This document shows, piece by piece, positions 1-8,321 of a stretch of 64,000 nt of DNA; position 1 is the stretch's first letter, and every line of letters starts with the position of its first letter. This DNA comes from Devosia sp. Root413D1. GTDB taxonomy: Bacteria > Pseudomonadota > Alphaproteobacteria > Rhizobiales > Devosiaceae. The translations under genes were made by a program, and so were the position numbers. The stretch lies in contig NZ_LMEA01000011.1 of assembly GCF_001425235.1 (NCBI RefSeq), positions 62,001 to 126,000 on the forward strand, read 5' to 3'. The notes under the pieces were generated by a model. The model searched no databases, was not told where the DNA came from, and saw only the letters and a program-made list of their open reading frames with translations.

Positions 1-1
1 C

Positions 2-877
2 GTCGCCGACCTGTTCGACCTGCAGGATCGCATGGCCGCTGAAGTGGCGAGCGCCATCCAGCCCTCCATTCGCCGCGCCGAAGTCGAGCGGGCGCGCAAG
101 AAGCGTCCGGAGACGCTTGCCGCCTATGACCTGGTGATGCGCTCCCTGCCCCACCTGTGGTCGCATAGCCCCGACGACAACCGCGAGGCCATCGACCTGC
201 TGGCCCGGGCCCTGGCGCTCGAACCGCACTACGGCCTTGCTGCAGCGCTGGCCGCCTGGGCGCACGGCCAGCAGGTCGCCTATAACTGGACGGCGGATTT
301 CGCCGCCGAGCGCCGCACTGCTGGTGCGCTGGTCGAAACCGCCTCGCAGCATGTCGCTGACGATCCAACCGCGTTGACGGCCCTCGCCTCCGCCATGATG
401 ATGCTCGGCGGCGACGTGCGGCAGGCCGCGACCTTCGCTGATCGGGCGCTGGAACTGGACCCGAACCACGCCTGGGCCTGGATGCGCCGCGGCTGGGGCC
501 ACGTCTATCTCGGCAACCCCGAAGACGGCCTTGCTGCCTTCGAGCGCTCGGCGCGGCTCTCGCCGATGGATCCGTTCGCCTTCAACGTGCATCTGGGCAT
601 GGGGTTGGCCAATTTCGCCGCCGGCCGGCCACAGCAGGCCATCGACTGGGCGCAGCGCGCCATGTCGGAGCGCCCCGGCCTCACCTGGCCGCATCGTGAC
701 CTCGCGGTCTACTTCGCACACCAGGGCGATCTGGCGGCGGCCCGCGACGCGCTGGAGCGTTTCCAGCGTGCGCATCCGGATGTCACCCTCGCTTCGATCG
801 GCGATGGACTGCGCTTCATGTACCCGTCATTGCTGGCGCGCTATCTGCAAGGCCTGCAACTGGCCGGATTGCAATAG
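2..877 (+). CDS. TPR-repeat protein, C-terminal part (5' end outside window)
   Basis: The frame is already open at base 2, ahead of the first ATG at 32, so the gene begins outside the window. The first visible residues (VADLFDLQDRMAAEVASAIQ) match the stretch that leads into the TPR region of CadC-type regulators and of class III adenylate cyclases with TPR tails. About 290 residues are visible, and helix pairs with TPR spacing run through most of them (ALALEPHYGLAAALAAWAH, ALELDPNHAWAWMRRGW, SARLSPMDPFAF). No DNA-binding or cyclase domain lies inside the window, so which of the two classes it belongs to cannot be decided. Probably a cytoplasmic regulatory or scaffold protein. A related but shorter protein is at 27152. 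Confidence 0.8.
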   Translation, partial: VADLFDLQDRMAAEVASAIQPSIRRAEVERARKKRPETLAAYDLVMRSLPHLWSHSPDDNREAIDLLARALALEPHYGLAAALAAWAHGQQVAYNWTADFAAERRTAGALVETASQHVADDPTALTALASAMMMLGGDVRQAATFADRALELDPNHAWAWMRRGWGHVYLGNPEDGLAAFERSARLSPMDPFAFNVHLGMGLANFAAGRPQQAIDWAQRAMSERPGLTWPHRDLAVYFAHQGDLAAARDALERFQRAHPDVTLASIGDGLRFMYPSLLARYLQGLQLAGLQ

Positions 878-963
878 GCAACTCGCGGCGCAACTTTATC
901 CATTCCGTAAGCAGTTCACCAACACCGGATCGGCATTGTCGCCTGGGCTTTGGGGGTTTGAGC

Positions 964-1230
964 TTGGATATCCGTCTCGAGAAGCGGCTTTCGCCGCGGC
1001 GTAACACTATTATCGAGGCGACGATCGTCTTCGACGGTGGCCGTACGCGGATCCGTTGCATCATCCGCAACCTGTCGGAGACCGGCGCCAAGCTCGAAGT
1101 AGCATCCGTTACCCGCATCCCCCGCACCTTCGATCTCGTGGTCGACAAGGTTCGCCCGCAGGCCTGCATCGTCATCTGGCGCTCCGTCAAGGAGCTGGGC
1201 GTGCAGTTCCGCGACCCGACAATTCGCTGA
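964..1230 (+). CDS. single-domain PilZ protein
   Basis: A small PilZ protein of about 88 residues, expected to bind cyclic di-GMP in the cytoplasm. The N-terminal arginine motif (KRLSPRR) is followed some 30 residues later by the second signature, NLSETGAKLEV, which corresponds to the D/N-x-S-x-x-G motif of the family. The beta-barrel continues to VQFRD at the end. There is no ATG; TTG codons at 958 and 964 are in frame. I prefer 964 because the GGGGG run at 952-956 is then seven bases upstream. It stands alone, so its output partner is not evident. Confidence 0.82.
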   Translation: MDIRLEKRLSPRRNTIIEATIVFDGGRTRIRCIIRNLSETGAKLEVASVTRIPRTFDLVVDKVRPQACIVIWRSVKELGVQFRDPTIR

Positions 1231-1360
1231 ACCCCGCCTGAACCGCAGGTTCGGAATCCATTCAAAGCCCGCCTCCTATCAGACCGGCCATCGAAGCGGA
1301 CGACACGCTCCGCCTCATCTTCCGCCTTCGGGTGGAATGCCCGTCTAACAGGAGAATAGA

Positions 1361-1660
1361 ATGCAGAAGACTATTGCGCTGGCTCTGCTGGCTGCATCCA
1401 TTGTTGCCTTCCCGGTCGCCACCCCGTCGTTCGCTTTCGACGCCAGCAAGAGCACGCTGTGTGGTCCCGACGCCCCGGAAGGCTACAAGCGCCCGGGCGG
1501 CTACTGCGATACCATCACCGAGAACAAGTCGCTCCTCGAAACCGAGGAAGGCTGCACCCAGTACCTGCCGAGCAGCTTCTTGCTCGGCACCTCGGCCAAG
1601 CCGGTCCTCGTCGCCGAGTACTGCAACGACGACTGGATGCTCCCGCTCGCGGCGGTCTGA
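1361..1660 (+). CDS. small secreted four-cysteine protein, copy 1
   Basis: A 99-residue protein with a classical signal peptide (MQKTIALALLAASIVAFPVA, cleavage probably after SFA near residue 25). The mature part holds four cysteines, two of them bracketing the motif CGPDAPEGYKRPGGYC. The ribosome site AGGAG lies just before the ATG. I do not recognise the family. A paralogue at 2366 shares the signal peptide pattern, the whole CGPDAPEGYKRPGGYC block and the spacing of the last cysteines. It is probably exported to the periplasm, where the cysteines could form two disulfides. Its function is unknown. Confidence 0.75.
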   Translation: MQKTIALALLAASIVAFPVATPSFAFDASKSTLCGPDAPEGYKRPGGYCDTITENKSLLETEEGCTQYLPSSFLLGTSAKPVLVAEYCNDDWMLPLAAV

Positions 1661-1780
1661 GAACTCTCGGGAAGCGGTCTTTGGGCCGCTTCCTCTTTCA
1701 GCCTATTCAAATGCCGTTCATCTGCCCTATCTTAGGTGTGGCAGCACGTTTCGGACACACGTCCCTTGGGGGGACTCGCA

Positions 1781-2137
1781 ATGTCGAGGCATGCATTTTT
1801 CATCGCCGGTGATCGCGTCGTTCACGTCGCAAATCCGTGTGGTGCCGGTTTCCAGTATCAGGCGCAGTCGCACACGCTGCCGCCGCAGGCCCAGGTCGGC
1901 CCGCATCAACACGACGCGGCTGAGACCGTGCTCGTGGTGCAGGAGGGCATGCTCGAGCTGATGGTCAACGGCGCGGCCGGCTATGTCGCCGCCGGATCGT
2001 TCGTCCGCATCCCCGCCAAAGCCTGGTTCGCTTACCGCAGCGTCGGCGACGAGGCCGCCCGCCTGCTCTGCCGCACCGCACCGGCGCAGCCGGCCGGCGA
2101 TGGCTGCAAGATCACTATCCAGATCGCCGCCGCTTAG
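1781..2137 (+). CDS. cupin-domain protein
   Basis: A 118-residue single cupin barrel. The metal-site motif is visible as GPHQHDAAETVLVVQEG, which gives the two histidines and the glutamate of cupin motif 1. The second motif region (GYVAAGSFVRIPAKAWFAYRS) lacks the usual histidine. Translation starts at the ATG at 1781, preceded by a GGGG-rich site at about 1768-1774; an in-frame codon further upstream at 1736 has no such site. The gene lies between the two secreted paralogues and ends in a strong terminator. Cupins of this size are often sugar isomerases or small-molecule sensors; no substrate can be read from the sequence. Confidence 0.72.
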   Translation: MSRHAFFIAGDRVVHVANPCGAGFQYQAQSHTLPPQAQVGPHQHDAAETVLVVQEGMLELMVNGAAGYVAAGSFVRIPAKAWFAYRSVGDEAARLLCRTAPAQPAGDGCKITIQIAAA

Positions 2138-2160
2138 CCTGGCGACCTCTTCTTCGAACC

Positions 2161-2195
2161 AAGGGCCTGTCCGTCTGGACGGGCCCTTTTCGTTT
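2161..2195 (+). terminator. intrinsic terminator after the cupin gene
   Basis: The arms AAGGGCC and GGCCCTT plus inner pairs form a strong hairpin, followed by TTTTCGTTT. It begins 23 bases after the cupin stop codon. Confidence 0.85.
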
Positions 2196-2215
2196 GCCTT
2201 CGATTCCGACCAAAC

Positions 2216-2237
2216 AATCATAAGTCGTATTATGATT
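2216..2237. promoter_or_regulatory. AT-rich perfect inverted repeat, candidate operator
   Basis: Half-sites AATCATAA and TTATGATT are separated by six bases (GTCGTA). It sits in the 170-bp gap between the cupin terminator and the second secreted protein, 129 bp ahead of that start codon. The AT-rich symmetric form is typical of a dimeric repressor site; the regulator is unknown. Confidence 0.45.
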
Positions 2238-2365
2238 CTGAACCGACATTGAATGCCGGGTTCGGCTTCAATTCACGCCGGCCTCATTAAGCCTCTCCAC
2301 ATCGGCGGACGACATGCCCGCTTCCCCCTGCCAGTCCGCTGGCAAATCCGTTCAGGAGAGACGAC

Positions 2366-2650
2366 TTGAAGAAGATCCTTGCCATTGCCCTGCTGCTCGC
2401 AACTTCGGCAGCATTTCCCGTTGCCACCCCGGTGCTCGCCGACTCGAGCACCAATGCGCTGTGCGGCCCCGATGCGCCTGAAGGCTACAAGCGTCCGGGC
2501 GGCTATTGCGAGCAGCTCGACCAGGGCTCGCTGGTCCAGTCCGACGGGGACTGCAACTACGTGATCGAGAGCATGCTGACGATGCTGAAGCCGGGTCAGA
2601 CGATCCTCGTCGCCGAGAACTGCTACTACGAAGTCCCGGTCAAGCTCTGA
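2366..2650 (+). CDS. small secreted four-cysteine protein, copy 2
   Basis: A 94-residue paralogue of the protein at 1361. It starts with TTG; AGGAGA lies seven bases upstream and no ATG gives a full signal peptide. The signal peptide (about residues 1-25, ending in VLA) resembles that of copy 1, including the FPVATP segment. The motif CGPDAPEGYKRPGGYC is identical, and a second cysteine pair follows (DCNY and ENCYYE). The upstream regions of both copies also share a GCGGACGACA stretch, so the duplication seems to have included some 5' DNA. Predicted periplasmic or secreted; function unknown. Confidence 0.75.
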   Translation: MKKILAIALLLATSAAFPVATPVLADSSTNALCGPDAPEGYKRPGGYCEQLDQGSLVQSDGDCNYVIESMLTMLKPGQTILVAENCYYEVPVKL

Positions 2651-2663
2651 CAGCTCAAATGAA

Positions 2664-2698
2664 GGGGGCCGCATCGCTGCGGCCCCTTTCGTATCTTG
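2664..2698 (+). terminator. intrinsic terminator between the secreted protein and thrS
   Basis: A GGGGCCGC / GCGGCCCC hairpin with a short loop is followed by TTTCGTATCTTGTT. It separates the convergent genes at 2366 and thrS and may serve both strands. Confidence 0.8.
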
Positions 2699-4669
2699 TT
2701 ATAGAGCCTGCTGCTTGAGGTCCGGTGGTACGGCCTCCGCCATCAGCTCGACGATCGCGTCGGTTGCGGCGATCACCTTCTGGCCTTCGGTGCCGAGGCG
2801 ACGAACCGATACGGTCCCCTCCTCCGCCTCGCGCTTGCCGACCACGAACATCAGCGGCACCTTTTGCACCGAATGCTCGCGCACCTTGTAGTTGATCTTC
2901 TCGTTGCGCGCGTCGAGCTCGGCCCGGATGCCGCCGGCCTTCAGCCGGTCGACCAGCTTCTGTGCATAGTCGTCGGCGTCCGAGACGATGGTCGCGACCA
3001 CCACCTGAGTGGGCGCCAGCCACATCGGCATCTTGCCGGCATAGTGCTCGATCATCATGCCGATGAAGCGCTCGAGCGAACCGAGGATCGCGCGGTGCAG
3101 CATCACCGCGTACTTCTTGGTCCCGTCCTCGGCGACGTACATGGCGCCCAGCCGCTCCGGCAGCACATAGTCGAGCTGCAGCGTACCGACCTGCCAGGAG
3201 CGCCCAATGGCGTCCTTCAGGTGGAACTCGAGCTTGGGGGCATAGAAGGCGCCCTCGCCCTCGGCGATGACGAAGTCGTAGCCGGTGGCCTTGAGCGCAT
3301 CGCCCAGCGCCTTCTCCGCCGCGTCCCAGCGCTCGATGGTGCCGCCGAACTTCTCCGGCCGCGTTGCGAGCTTGATGACGACATTCTCGAAACCCATGTG
3401 CTCGTACACCGAATACAGCAGGTGGACGAAACGCTCGGTCTCGGCCTGGATCTGCTCCTCGGTGCAGAAGATGTGGGCGTCGTCCTGCGTCATCTGCCGC
3501 ACGCGCAGCAGCCCATGCAGCGCCCCATGCGCTTCGTTACGGTGGCAGCAGCCGAACTCGGCCATGCGGATCGGCAGGTCGCGGTAGCTCTTGATCCCCT
3601 GGTTGAAGATCTGGATGTGGGCCGGGCAGTTCATCGGCTTGAGCGCCATGAGTTCCGCCTTGCCCGACAGCACCGGACCGGTCTCCTCGGTGCCGGGCAC
3701 CTCGTCAGGCACCACGAACATGTTTTCGCGGTACTTGCCCCAGTGCCCCGAGGCCTCCCAGAACTTGGACGACATCAGCTGCGGGGTTTTCACCTCGTTG
3801 TAGCCGTTGGCGTTCACCCGGCGGCGGATATAGGCCTCCATCTGGTTGTAGAGGACATAGCCCTTGGGGTGCCAGAACACCGACCCCTGGGCTTCCTCCT
3901 GCAGATGGAACAGGTCGAGATCCTTGCCGATGCGGCGGTGGTCCCGCTTCTCGGCTTCCTCGATCATGTGCAGGTACTCGTCGAGTTCCTTCTGGCTGGC
4001 AAACGCCGTGCCATAGATGCGGCTCAGCACCGGATTGTTGCTGTCGCCACGCCAATAGGCGCCGGCCACCTTGGTCAGCTTGAACGCCGTCCCGATGTCC
4101 TTGGTCGAGCGCATGTGCGGGCCGCGGCAGAGGTCGAACCACTGGCCCTGCTTGTAGATCTTGATCATCTGGTCGGCCGGAATGGCATCGACCAGCTCGA
4201 CCTTGAAGTTCTCGCCCTTGGCGGCGAACACGCGCTTGGCCTCGTCGCGCGACCACACTTCCTTGGTGAAGGCGGCGCCGCGCGCGATGATCTCGGCCAT
4301 CTTCTTTTCGATGGTGGCGAAATCGTCCTCGCTGAACGGCGTATCGCGCTTGAAGTCGTAGTAGAAGCCGTTCTCGATCACCGGACCGATGGTGACCTGC
4401 GTCTCAGGCCACAGCTCCTGCACCGCCTCGGCAAGCACGTGCGCCGCGTCGTGACGGATCAGCCCGAGCCCATCGGCGCTGTCGCGCATCACGAACTCGA
4501 TCTTGCCGTCTGCCTCGAGCGGATCGGACAGGTCGCTGAGGACCCCGTTCCACTTCATGGCGACCGTCTTCTTGGCGAGGCTTGGGGAGATGCCCTCGAC
4601 CACGGTGGTCCCGGTGGTGCCACGCGCATAGTCGCGTACTGCACCGTCGGGGAACGTCACCTTGATCAT
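2699..4669 (-). CDS. thrS: threonine--tRNA ligase
   Basis: ThrRS charges tRNA-Thr in the cytoplasm. At 656 residues it has the standard bacterial length. The order of domains is: TGS ([20 protein letters not shown]), the editing domain with the HxxxH pair ([10 protein letters not shown], near residue 80), the class II core with zinc ligand NCPAH, motif 2 region [13 protein letters not shown], motif 3 GSLERFIG, and the C-terminal anticodon-binding domain ([10 protein letters not shown] onward). The start at 4669 is chosen because GGAG then lies six bases upstream. An ATG two codons earlier sits directly against the GGAG, and the frame continues 69 codons upstream without homology. Confidence 0.97.
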   Translation of the reverse strand: MIKVTFPDGAVRDYARGTTGTTVVEGISPSLAKKTVAMKWNGVLSDLSDPLEADGKIEFVMRDSADGLGLIRHDAAHVLAEAVQELWPETQVTIGPVIENGFYYDFKRDTPFSEDDFATIEKKMAEIIARGAAFTKEVWSRDEAKRVFAAKGENFKVELVDAIPADQMIKIYKQGQWFDLCRGPHMRSTKDIGTAFKLTKVAGAYWRGDSNNPVLSRIYGTAFASQKELDEYLHMIEEAEKRDHRRIGKDLDLFHLQEEAQGSVFWHPKGYVLYNQMEAYIRRRVNANGYNEVKTPQLMSSKFWEASGHWGKYRENMFVVPDEVPGTEETGPVLSGKAELMALKPMNCPAHIQIFNQGIKSYRDLPIRMAEFGCCHRNEAHGALHGLLRVRQMTQDDAHIFCTEEQIQAETERFVHLLYSVYEHMGFENVVIKLATRPEKFGGTIERWDAAEKALGDALKATGYDFVIAEGEGAFYAPKLEFHLKDAIGRSWQVGTLQLDYVLPERLGAMYVAEDGTKKYAVMLHRAILGSLERFIGMMIEHYAGKMPMWLAPTQVVVATIVSDADDYAQKLVDRLKAGGIRAELDARNEKINYKVREHSVQKVPLMFVVGKREAEEGTVSVRRLGTEGQKVIAATDAIVELMAEAVPPDLKQQAL

Positions 4670-4761
4670 TTTCATCTCCAATGGAAATTGCCGGCGGAAG
4701 TGCCGGCAAGGCGGGGTGTCTAGCATGTGTCGCGGGGCTACGCCAAGCGGACGCGCAAATG

Positions 4762-4787
4762 CGCCCGGGGCGTGCTGGCCCCGGGCG
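4762..4787 (-). terminator. strong GC hairpin downstream of the GlsB-type gene
   Basis: Ten-base arms CGCCCGGGGC and GCCCCGGGCG with a six-base loop lie between the end of the gene at 4824 and the start of thrS. The following U-tract is poor (CATTTGC on the minus strand), so it may be terminator-like only. Confidence 0.55.
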
Positions 4788-4823
4788 ATGTCATCAGTCC
4801 GACCGGGCAGAGGCGGTGGAGCG

Positions 4824-5084
4824 CTAGGTTCGCCGGCTCGATACCGCTCTGCCGATGGCAATAAGGATGCAGGCACCGATCACGCCGGCAATCAGGTAGC
4901 CAAACCAGCCACCGAATGAGATGCCCAACAGCCCGAACACCAGACTGGCGACGATGGCGCCAACGATGCCAAGGATGATGTTCATCACCACGCCGCTGCT
5001 ATTGTTCATGAACCGTCCGGCAAGCCATCCCGCTATGCCGCCGATGATGATCGCCGCAAGCCAACCCACGCCGTCGAAAGCCAT
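4824..5084 (-). CDS. GlsB/YeaQ/YmgE family stress membrane protein
   Basis: An 86-residue inner-membrane protein of the transglycosylase-associated family. Three hydrophobic segments are rich in glycine ([36 protein letters not shown] and [16 protein letters not shown]), with the family's GWLAG and NIILGIVGA signatures. It ends in a short basic tail (SSRRT). Members are induced by general stress in several bacteria and have no established enzyme activity. It appears to be a single-gene unit with a hairpin downstream. Confidence 0.88.
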   Translation of the reverse strand: MAFDGVGWLAAIIIGGIAGWLAGRFMNNSSGVVMNIILGIVGAIVASLVFGLLGISFGGWFGYLIAGVIGACILIAIGRAVSSRRT

Positions 5085-5177
5085 CGCACGTTTTCCTTCT
5101 CGTTAAGTCGCTAGCCAGGCAGAACATTCCGGCTGGCAAGCAATAACGGCGGAGGACGGAAAACGATCCGTGGCGCA

Positions 5178-5489
5178 CTACTTCCAGCGCCCGTAGCTCC
5201 ATGGCGCATACCAGTGCGCGTCCGCCGGCAGCGCCTCCGGTACCGGGTCGTAGCCGTGCGTGCCACCCGGCCGGCACCGGACGATCCGCGCCAGGCCCAT
5301 CCAGCCGCCGGGCCAGAAGCCGTGCCGCCAGATGGCATCGCGGGTGAACTCCGAGCAGCTCGGTGCGTGCCGGCAGGTGCGGCCCATGAACATCGACAGC
5401 GAGTAGCGATAGCCCTGTATCAGCCCGTAGGAGACGAGCTTGAACGGCCAGTCGACAATGCTCCAGAACACCTGGGCGATGCGCTGCAT
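5178..5489 (-). CDS. yidD: membrane protein insertion efficiency factor YidD
   Basis: A 103-residue YidD. The family core is clear: GYRYSLSMFMGRTCRHAPSC with the conserved cysteines, followed by YDPVPEALP. YidD helps YidC insert membrane proteins and sits at the inner membrane through an amphipathic N-terminal helix. The start ATG at 5489 overlaps the stop of the IscU-like gene (TGATG), which implies coupling. Longer versions of this frame would run through the body of that gene and are rejected. It is usually next to rnpA/rpmH; here it is not. Confidence 0.92.
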   Translation of the reverse strand: MQRIAQVFWSIVDWPFKLVSYGLIQGYRYSLSMFMGRTCRHAPSCSEFTRDAIWRHGFWPGGWMGLARIVRCRPGGTHGYDPVPEALPADAHWYAPWSYGRWK

Positions 5490-5941
5490 CAGCCGGCGGC
5501 CGCCACCTGCGGGGCCTCGATCTTGTCCAGTGCCTCGCACACCGCGTCGAACACCAGCAGCGTCGAGGTGTGGCGCGGGCGGTATTCGCGCACCGGCTCG
5601 AGATACTTGAGATCGATCCACTTGGCGCCTGACGGCGGAGGACCATCGGCCTTGAGCATCGCCGTCATCTCGTCGCGTACCCGGCGGAACTCGCTGACCG
5701 GCGTGCCCACCACATGCGTTGCGACCACGGCGGCCGAGGTCTGCCCCAGCGCGCAGGCCTGGATGTCATGGCCGTAGCCGGTGATCACCCCGTCGATGAC
5801 ATTGATATCCACCTCGATGGTCGAGCCGCACACCCGGCTGACCTTGCGAGCGCTGGCATCGGGATCGGTGAGCCGCCCCGGCCTTGGCTGATTGCCGGCG
5901 AGTTCGAGGATCCGGTCCGAATAAAGATCGCTGAGTTCCAT
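5489..5941 (-). CDS. IscU/NifU-like iron-sulfur cluster assembly scaffold
   Basis: A 150-residue IscU-fold protein, beginning MELSDLYSDRILELAGN as alphaproteobacterial members do. Two of the three cluster ligands are visible (SRVCGSTIEV and QACALGQTSA). At the place of the third, the R-x-x-C-x-x-L motif reads RHTSTLLVF, so the cysteine is a serine; another cysteine follows ten residues later (DAVCEAL). The start at 5941 gives the right N-terminus; the open frame above it has no homology. It is cotranscribed with yidD and divergent from folE. A scaffold role is inferred from the fold; the altered ligand makes the chemistry uncertain. Confidence 0.85.
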   Translation of the reverse strand: MELSDLYSDRILELAGNQPRPGRLTDPDASARKVSRVCGSTIEVDINVIDGVITGYGHDIQACALGQTSAAVVATHVVGTPVSEFRRVRDEMTAMLKADGPPPSGAKWIDLKYLEPVREYRPRHTSTLLVFDAVCEALDKIEAPQVAAAG

Positions 5942-6097
5942 CTTTTTCGCGAAACTGTTTCTTGGCCGCTGTCGTTGCCCACCTATATAGTGATGGAGAT
6001 GCAACAAGTCAGCGGCGTCCATCGTCACTGACACCATACCGGGAACCGTGGGGCGACGTATTGCGTCTGTCGCCTGCTATTGACCGAGGAACCAAAG

Positions 6098-6715
6098 ATG
6101 GACGCCAGCGCCAAGCCGCAGCACGTCAAGCTCGTCCCTGAAATCACCCGTCCCAGCCGCGAAGAAGCGGAAGCGGCGGTTCGCACGCTGATCGCCTGGG
6201 CCGGCGACGACCCGACGCGCGAGGGCCTGCTGGAAACCCCGCACCGCGTCGCCAAGGCCTACCGCGAGTTCTTCGCCGGCTATGGCAACGATGCGCGCGA
6301 GGTGCTGCACAAGACCTTCAAGGAAGTCGGCGGCTATGATGACGTCGTGCTGGTGCGCGATATCCCGTTCTCGTCGCATTGCGAGCACCACATGGTGCCG
6401 TTCTTCGGCAAGGTGCACATCGCCTACCTGCCGCATGACGGCGTTGTCGGGCTGTCCAAGCTCGCTCGCCTGGTCGAGGTCTATGCCCGCCGCCTGCAGG
6501 TGCAGGAGAACATGACGGCGCAGATCATCGACGCGGTGAACGAGCACCTCAACCCGCGCGGCGCCGCGGTGATGATCGAAGCCGAGCACATGTGCATGTC
6601 GATGCGCGGCGTGCGCGCCCACGGTGCGCTCACCATCACGCAGCGCTTCACCGGCGTGTTCGCCGAGGACCGTAACGAGCAGGATCGTTTCTTCGCCATG
6701 GTCGGCAAGCGGTGA
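6098..6715 (+). CDS. folE: GTP cyclohydrolase I
   Basis: FolE turns GTP into 7,8-dihydroneopterin triphosphate, the first step of folate (and queuosine) synthesis. The 205-residue protein shows the family signatures: [15 protein letters not shown], the zinc-site segment [15 protein letters not shown], the substrate segment [20 protein letters not shown], and the third zinc ligand region [12 protein letters not shown]. The start at 6098 has GAGGA at a good distance. The gene is divergent from the IscU-like gene, and its leader contains a TATATAGT box that could serve as a -10 element. Confidence 0.96.
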   Translation: MDASAKPQHVKLVPEITRPSREEAEAAVRTLIAWAGDDPTREGLLETPHRVAKAYREFFAGYGNDAREVLHKTFKEVGGYDDVVLVRDIPFSSHCEHHMVPFFGKVHIAYLPHDGVVGLSKLARLVEVYARRLQVQENMTAQIIDAVNEHLNPRGAAVMIEAEHMCMSMRGVRAHGALTITQRFTGVFAEDRNEQDRFFAMVGKR

Positions 6716-6785
6716 CGTCACGCGCAGGGCGCTGACCGCAACCGCGATCAAGTCTGCTATATCTGGGCGGGCATAGGGTGAGCCC

Positions 6786-7628
6786 ATGTCCGCCGTCGCC
6801 AAGACCCTCTGGATCATCGAATCGCGCTTCGGCATGCCGCTGACGCTCGAGGAAATGGCCGTACATGCCGGCGTTTCGCGTTTTCACCTGTCGCGCATCT
6901 TCCCCCAGGTGACCGGCTACTCGATCTCCACCTATCTCCGCGGACGCCGGCTCACCGAAGCGGCGAAGGCGCTGGCCGGCGGCGCCCCCGATATCCTTGG
7001 CGTCGCGCTCGATGCCGGTTACGGCTCGCACGAGGCCTTTACCCGCGCTTTCCGCGCCTTGACCGGCCTGACGCCCGAGGAAGTGCGGCGCCGGCGTCGC
7101 CTCGACGACCTGCCTTTGCTCGAGCCGCTGCGCATGGATCCCGAGGTGCCGGTGGACCTGTGCGCGCCGCGCATCGAGGACCGCGGCCCGATCCGCGTCG
7201 CGGGGCTGGTCGCACGCTATGCCGCGAACGCCGATGCCGGGATCCCGGCGCAGTGGCAGCGCTTCGGCCCCTATGTCGGCAACGTTCCGGGCGAAATCCC
7301 GGGCGTCTATTACGGCCTCTCCGGGCGCTATTTCAGCGAAACCGGCGAGTGCGAGTACATGGCCGCCATGGAGGTGCGCGAGACCGCCGAGCTGCCGCGC
7401 GAGTTCACGCTGGTTACCGTGCCGGCTCAGCGCTACGCCCGCCTCGCCCATCGTGGCCATATCACCACCATCCGCTCGACCATCGAAGCGATCTTTGCCC
7501 AATGGCTGCCGACCTCCGGTTATCGCAAGAAGCACGCGCCCTGGAGCTTCATCGAGTATTACGGACCCGACTTCAACGAGCATACCGGCCTTGGCACGGT
7601 CGAAATCTGGATCGCGCTCGAGGATTGA
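6786..7628 (+). CDS. AraC-family regulator with GyrI-like effector domain
   Basis: A 280-residue regulator of the Rob/SoxS-with-sensor architecture. Residues 1-105 hold two helix-turn-helix units (AVHAGVSRFHLSRIFPQVTG and ALDAGYGSHEAFTRAFRALTG). Residues 125-280 form a GyrI-like small-molecule binding domain, as shown by the AGLVARYA strand and the EYYGPDF and VEIWIAL end. Such proteins typically sense hydrophobic compounds and control efflux or detoxification genes. The likely targets are not adjacent: the next gene is hisI. An isolated GyrI-like domain is encoded at 59409. Confidence 0.9.
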   Translation: MSAVAKTLWIIESRFGMPLTLEEMAVHAGVSRFHLSRIFPQVTGYSISTYLRGRRLTEAAKALAGGAPDILGVALDAGYGSHEAFTRAFRALTGLTPEEVRRRRRLDDLPLLEPLRMDPEVPVDLCAPRIEDRGPIRVAGLVARYAANADAGIPAQWQRFGPYVGNVPGEIPGVYYGLSGRYFSETGECEYMAAMEVRETAELPREFTLVTVPAQRYARLAHRGHITTIRSTIEAIFAQWLPTSGYRKKHAPWSFIEYYGPDFNEHTGLGTVEIWIALED

Positions 7629-7659
7629 GCGCGAGCCCGGTGCGGGATAGAACCCCGCC

Positions 7660-8106
7660 ATGAGCACCACCTTTGCCGACCCCAGCACCCTGGACCATGA
7701 GCAGCGCGACGAGGGCACTGTCTTCGCCCCCAAGTTCGACGCGCACGGTTTGATCACAGCCGTGGCCCAGGAGGCAGGTTCAAACCGTGTCCTGATGGTC
7801 GGCTTCATGAATGCAGAGGCGCTGGCCCGTACTATCGAGAGCGGAGAGGTTCACTACTACTCGCGATCGCGCAAAGCCCTTTGGAAGAAGGGAGAAACGT
7901 CCGGTGAGATCCAGCGAGTGGTGGAACTTTCGGTCGACTGCGACCAGGACGCCATCCTGATGCTGGTCGAGCAGACCGGCCGCGGCGCCGCCTGCCACAC
8001 CGGCCGGAAAAGCTGCTTCTACCGCATCGTCGAAAGCGCCGGGACGCTGCGCCACAGCGGCGAGCCCCGGCTGTTCGATCCGGCTGAGGTCTACAAAGCT
8101 CAGTAA
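7660..8106 (+). CDS. hisI: phosphoribosyl-AMP cyclohydrolase
   Basis: HisI opens the purine ring of phosphoribosyl-AMP, the third step of histidine synthesis. The 148-residue protein is the stand-alone form without the HisE domain. It shows [19 protein letters not shown], the magnesium/zinc motif VDCDQDAIL and the conserved [14 protein letters not shown] segment. It starts at an ATG at 7660 and runs to the edge of the convergent slyX gene, which it overlaps by seven bases. No other histidine genes are in the window, as is common when his genes are scattered. Confidence 0.96.
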   Translation: MSTTFADPSTLDHEQRDEGTVFAPKFDAHGLITAVAQEAGSNRVLMVGFMNAEALARTIESGEVHYYSRSRKALWKKGETSGEIQRVVELSVDCDQDAILMLVEQTGRGAACHTGRKSCFYRIVESAGTLRHSGEPRLFDPAEVYKAQ

Positions 8107-8321
8107 TGCGGCGGCGGCGGTTCGACCGCCGGCGCCAGCGCCGGATGCGCCTCGACGTCGCGCAGCTGCGAGCCGAGGTTGCTGAGTTCGCGCTTCAGCG
8201 CCTCGATCTGCTTGAAATGCTCGGCCAGCGCCGCGTTCAGTTCCTCGATCGCCTGATCCTGGAAGGCGATCGTCGTCTCCAGCGTGACCATGCGGGCCGT
8301 GAGGTCAGTGATATCGCTCAT
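8100..8321 (-). CDS. slyX: SlyX family protein
   Basis: A 73-residue SlyX protein. A coiled coil covers about residues 5-55 (heptads in [20 protein letters not shown]), and the proline-rich end PPPPHY is the family signature. The biochemical role of SlyX is unknown; the protein is predicted to be cytoplasmic and to self-associate. Its ATG overlaps the stop of the rhomboid gene by four bases (ATGA), so the two are translationally coupled. Confidence 0.9.
   Translation of the reverse strand: MSDITDLTARMVTLETTIAFQDQAIEELNAALAEHFKQIEALKRELSNLGSQLRDVEAHPALAPAVEPPPPHY

Noticed and set aside
2864-4723. A 619-codon open frame antisense to thrS
   Set aside because: Same artefact of high G+C at third positions; thrS has complete domain evidence and a ribosome site.
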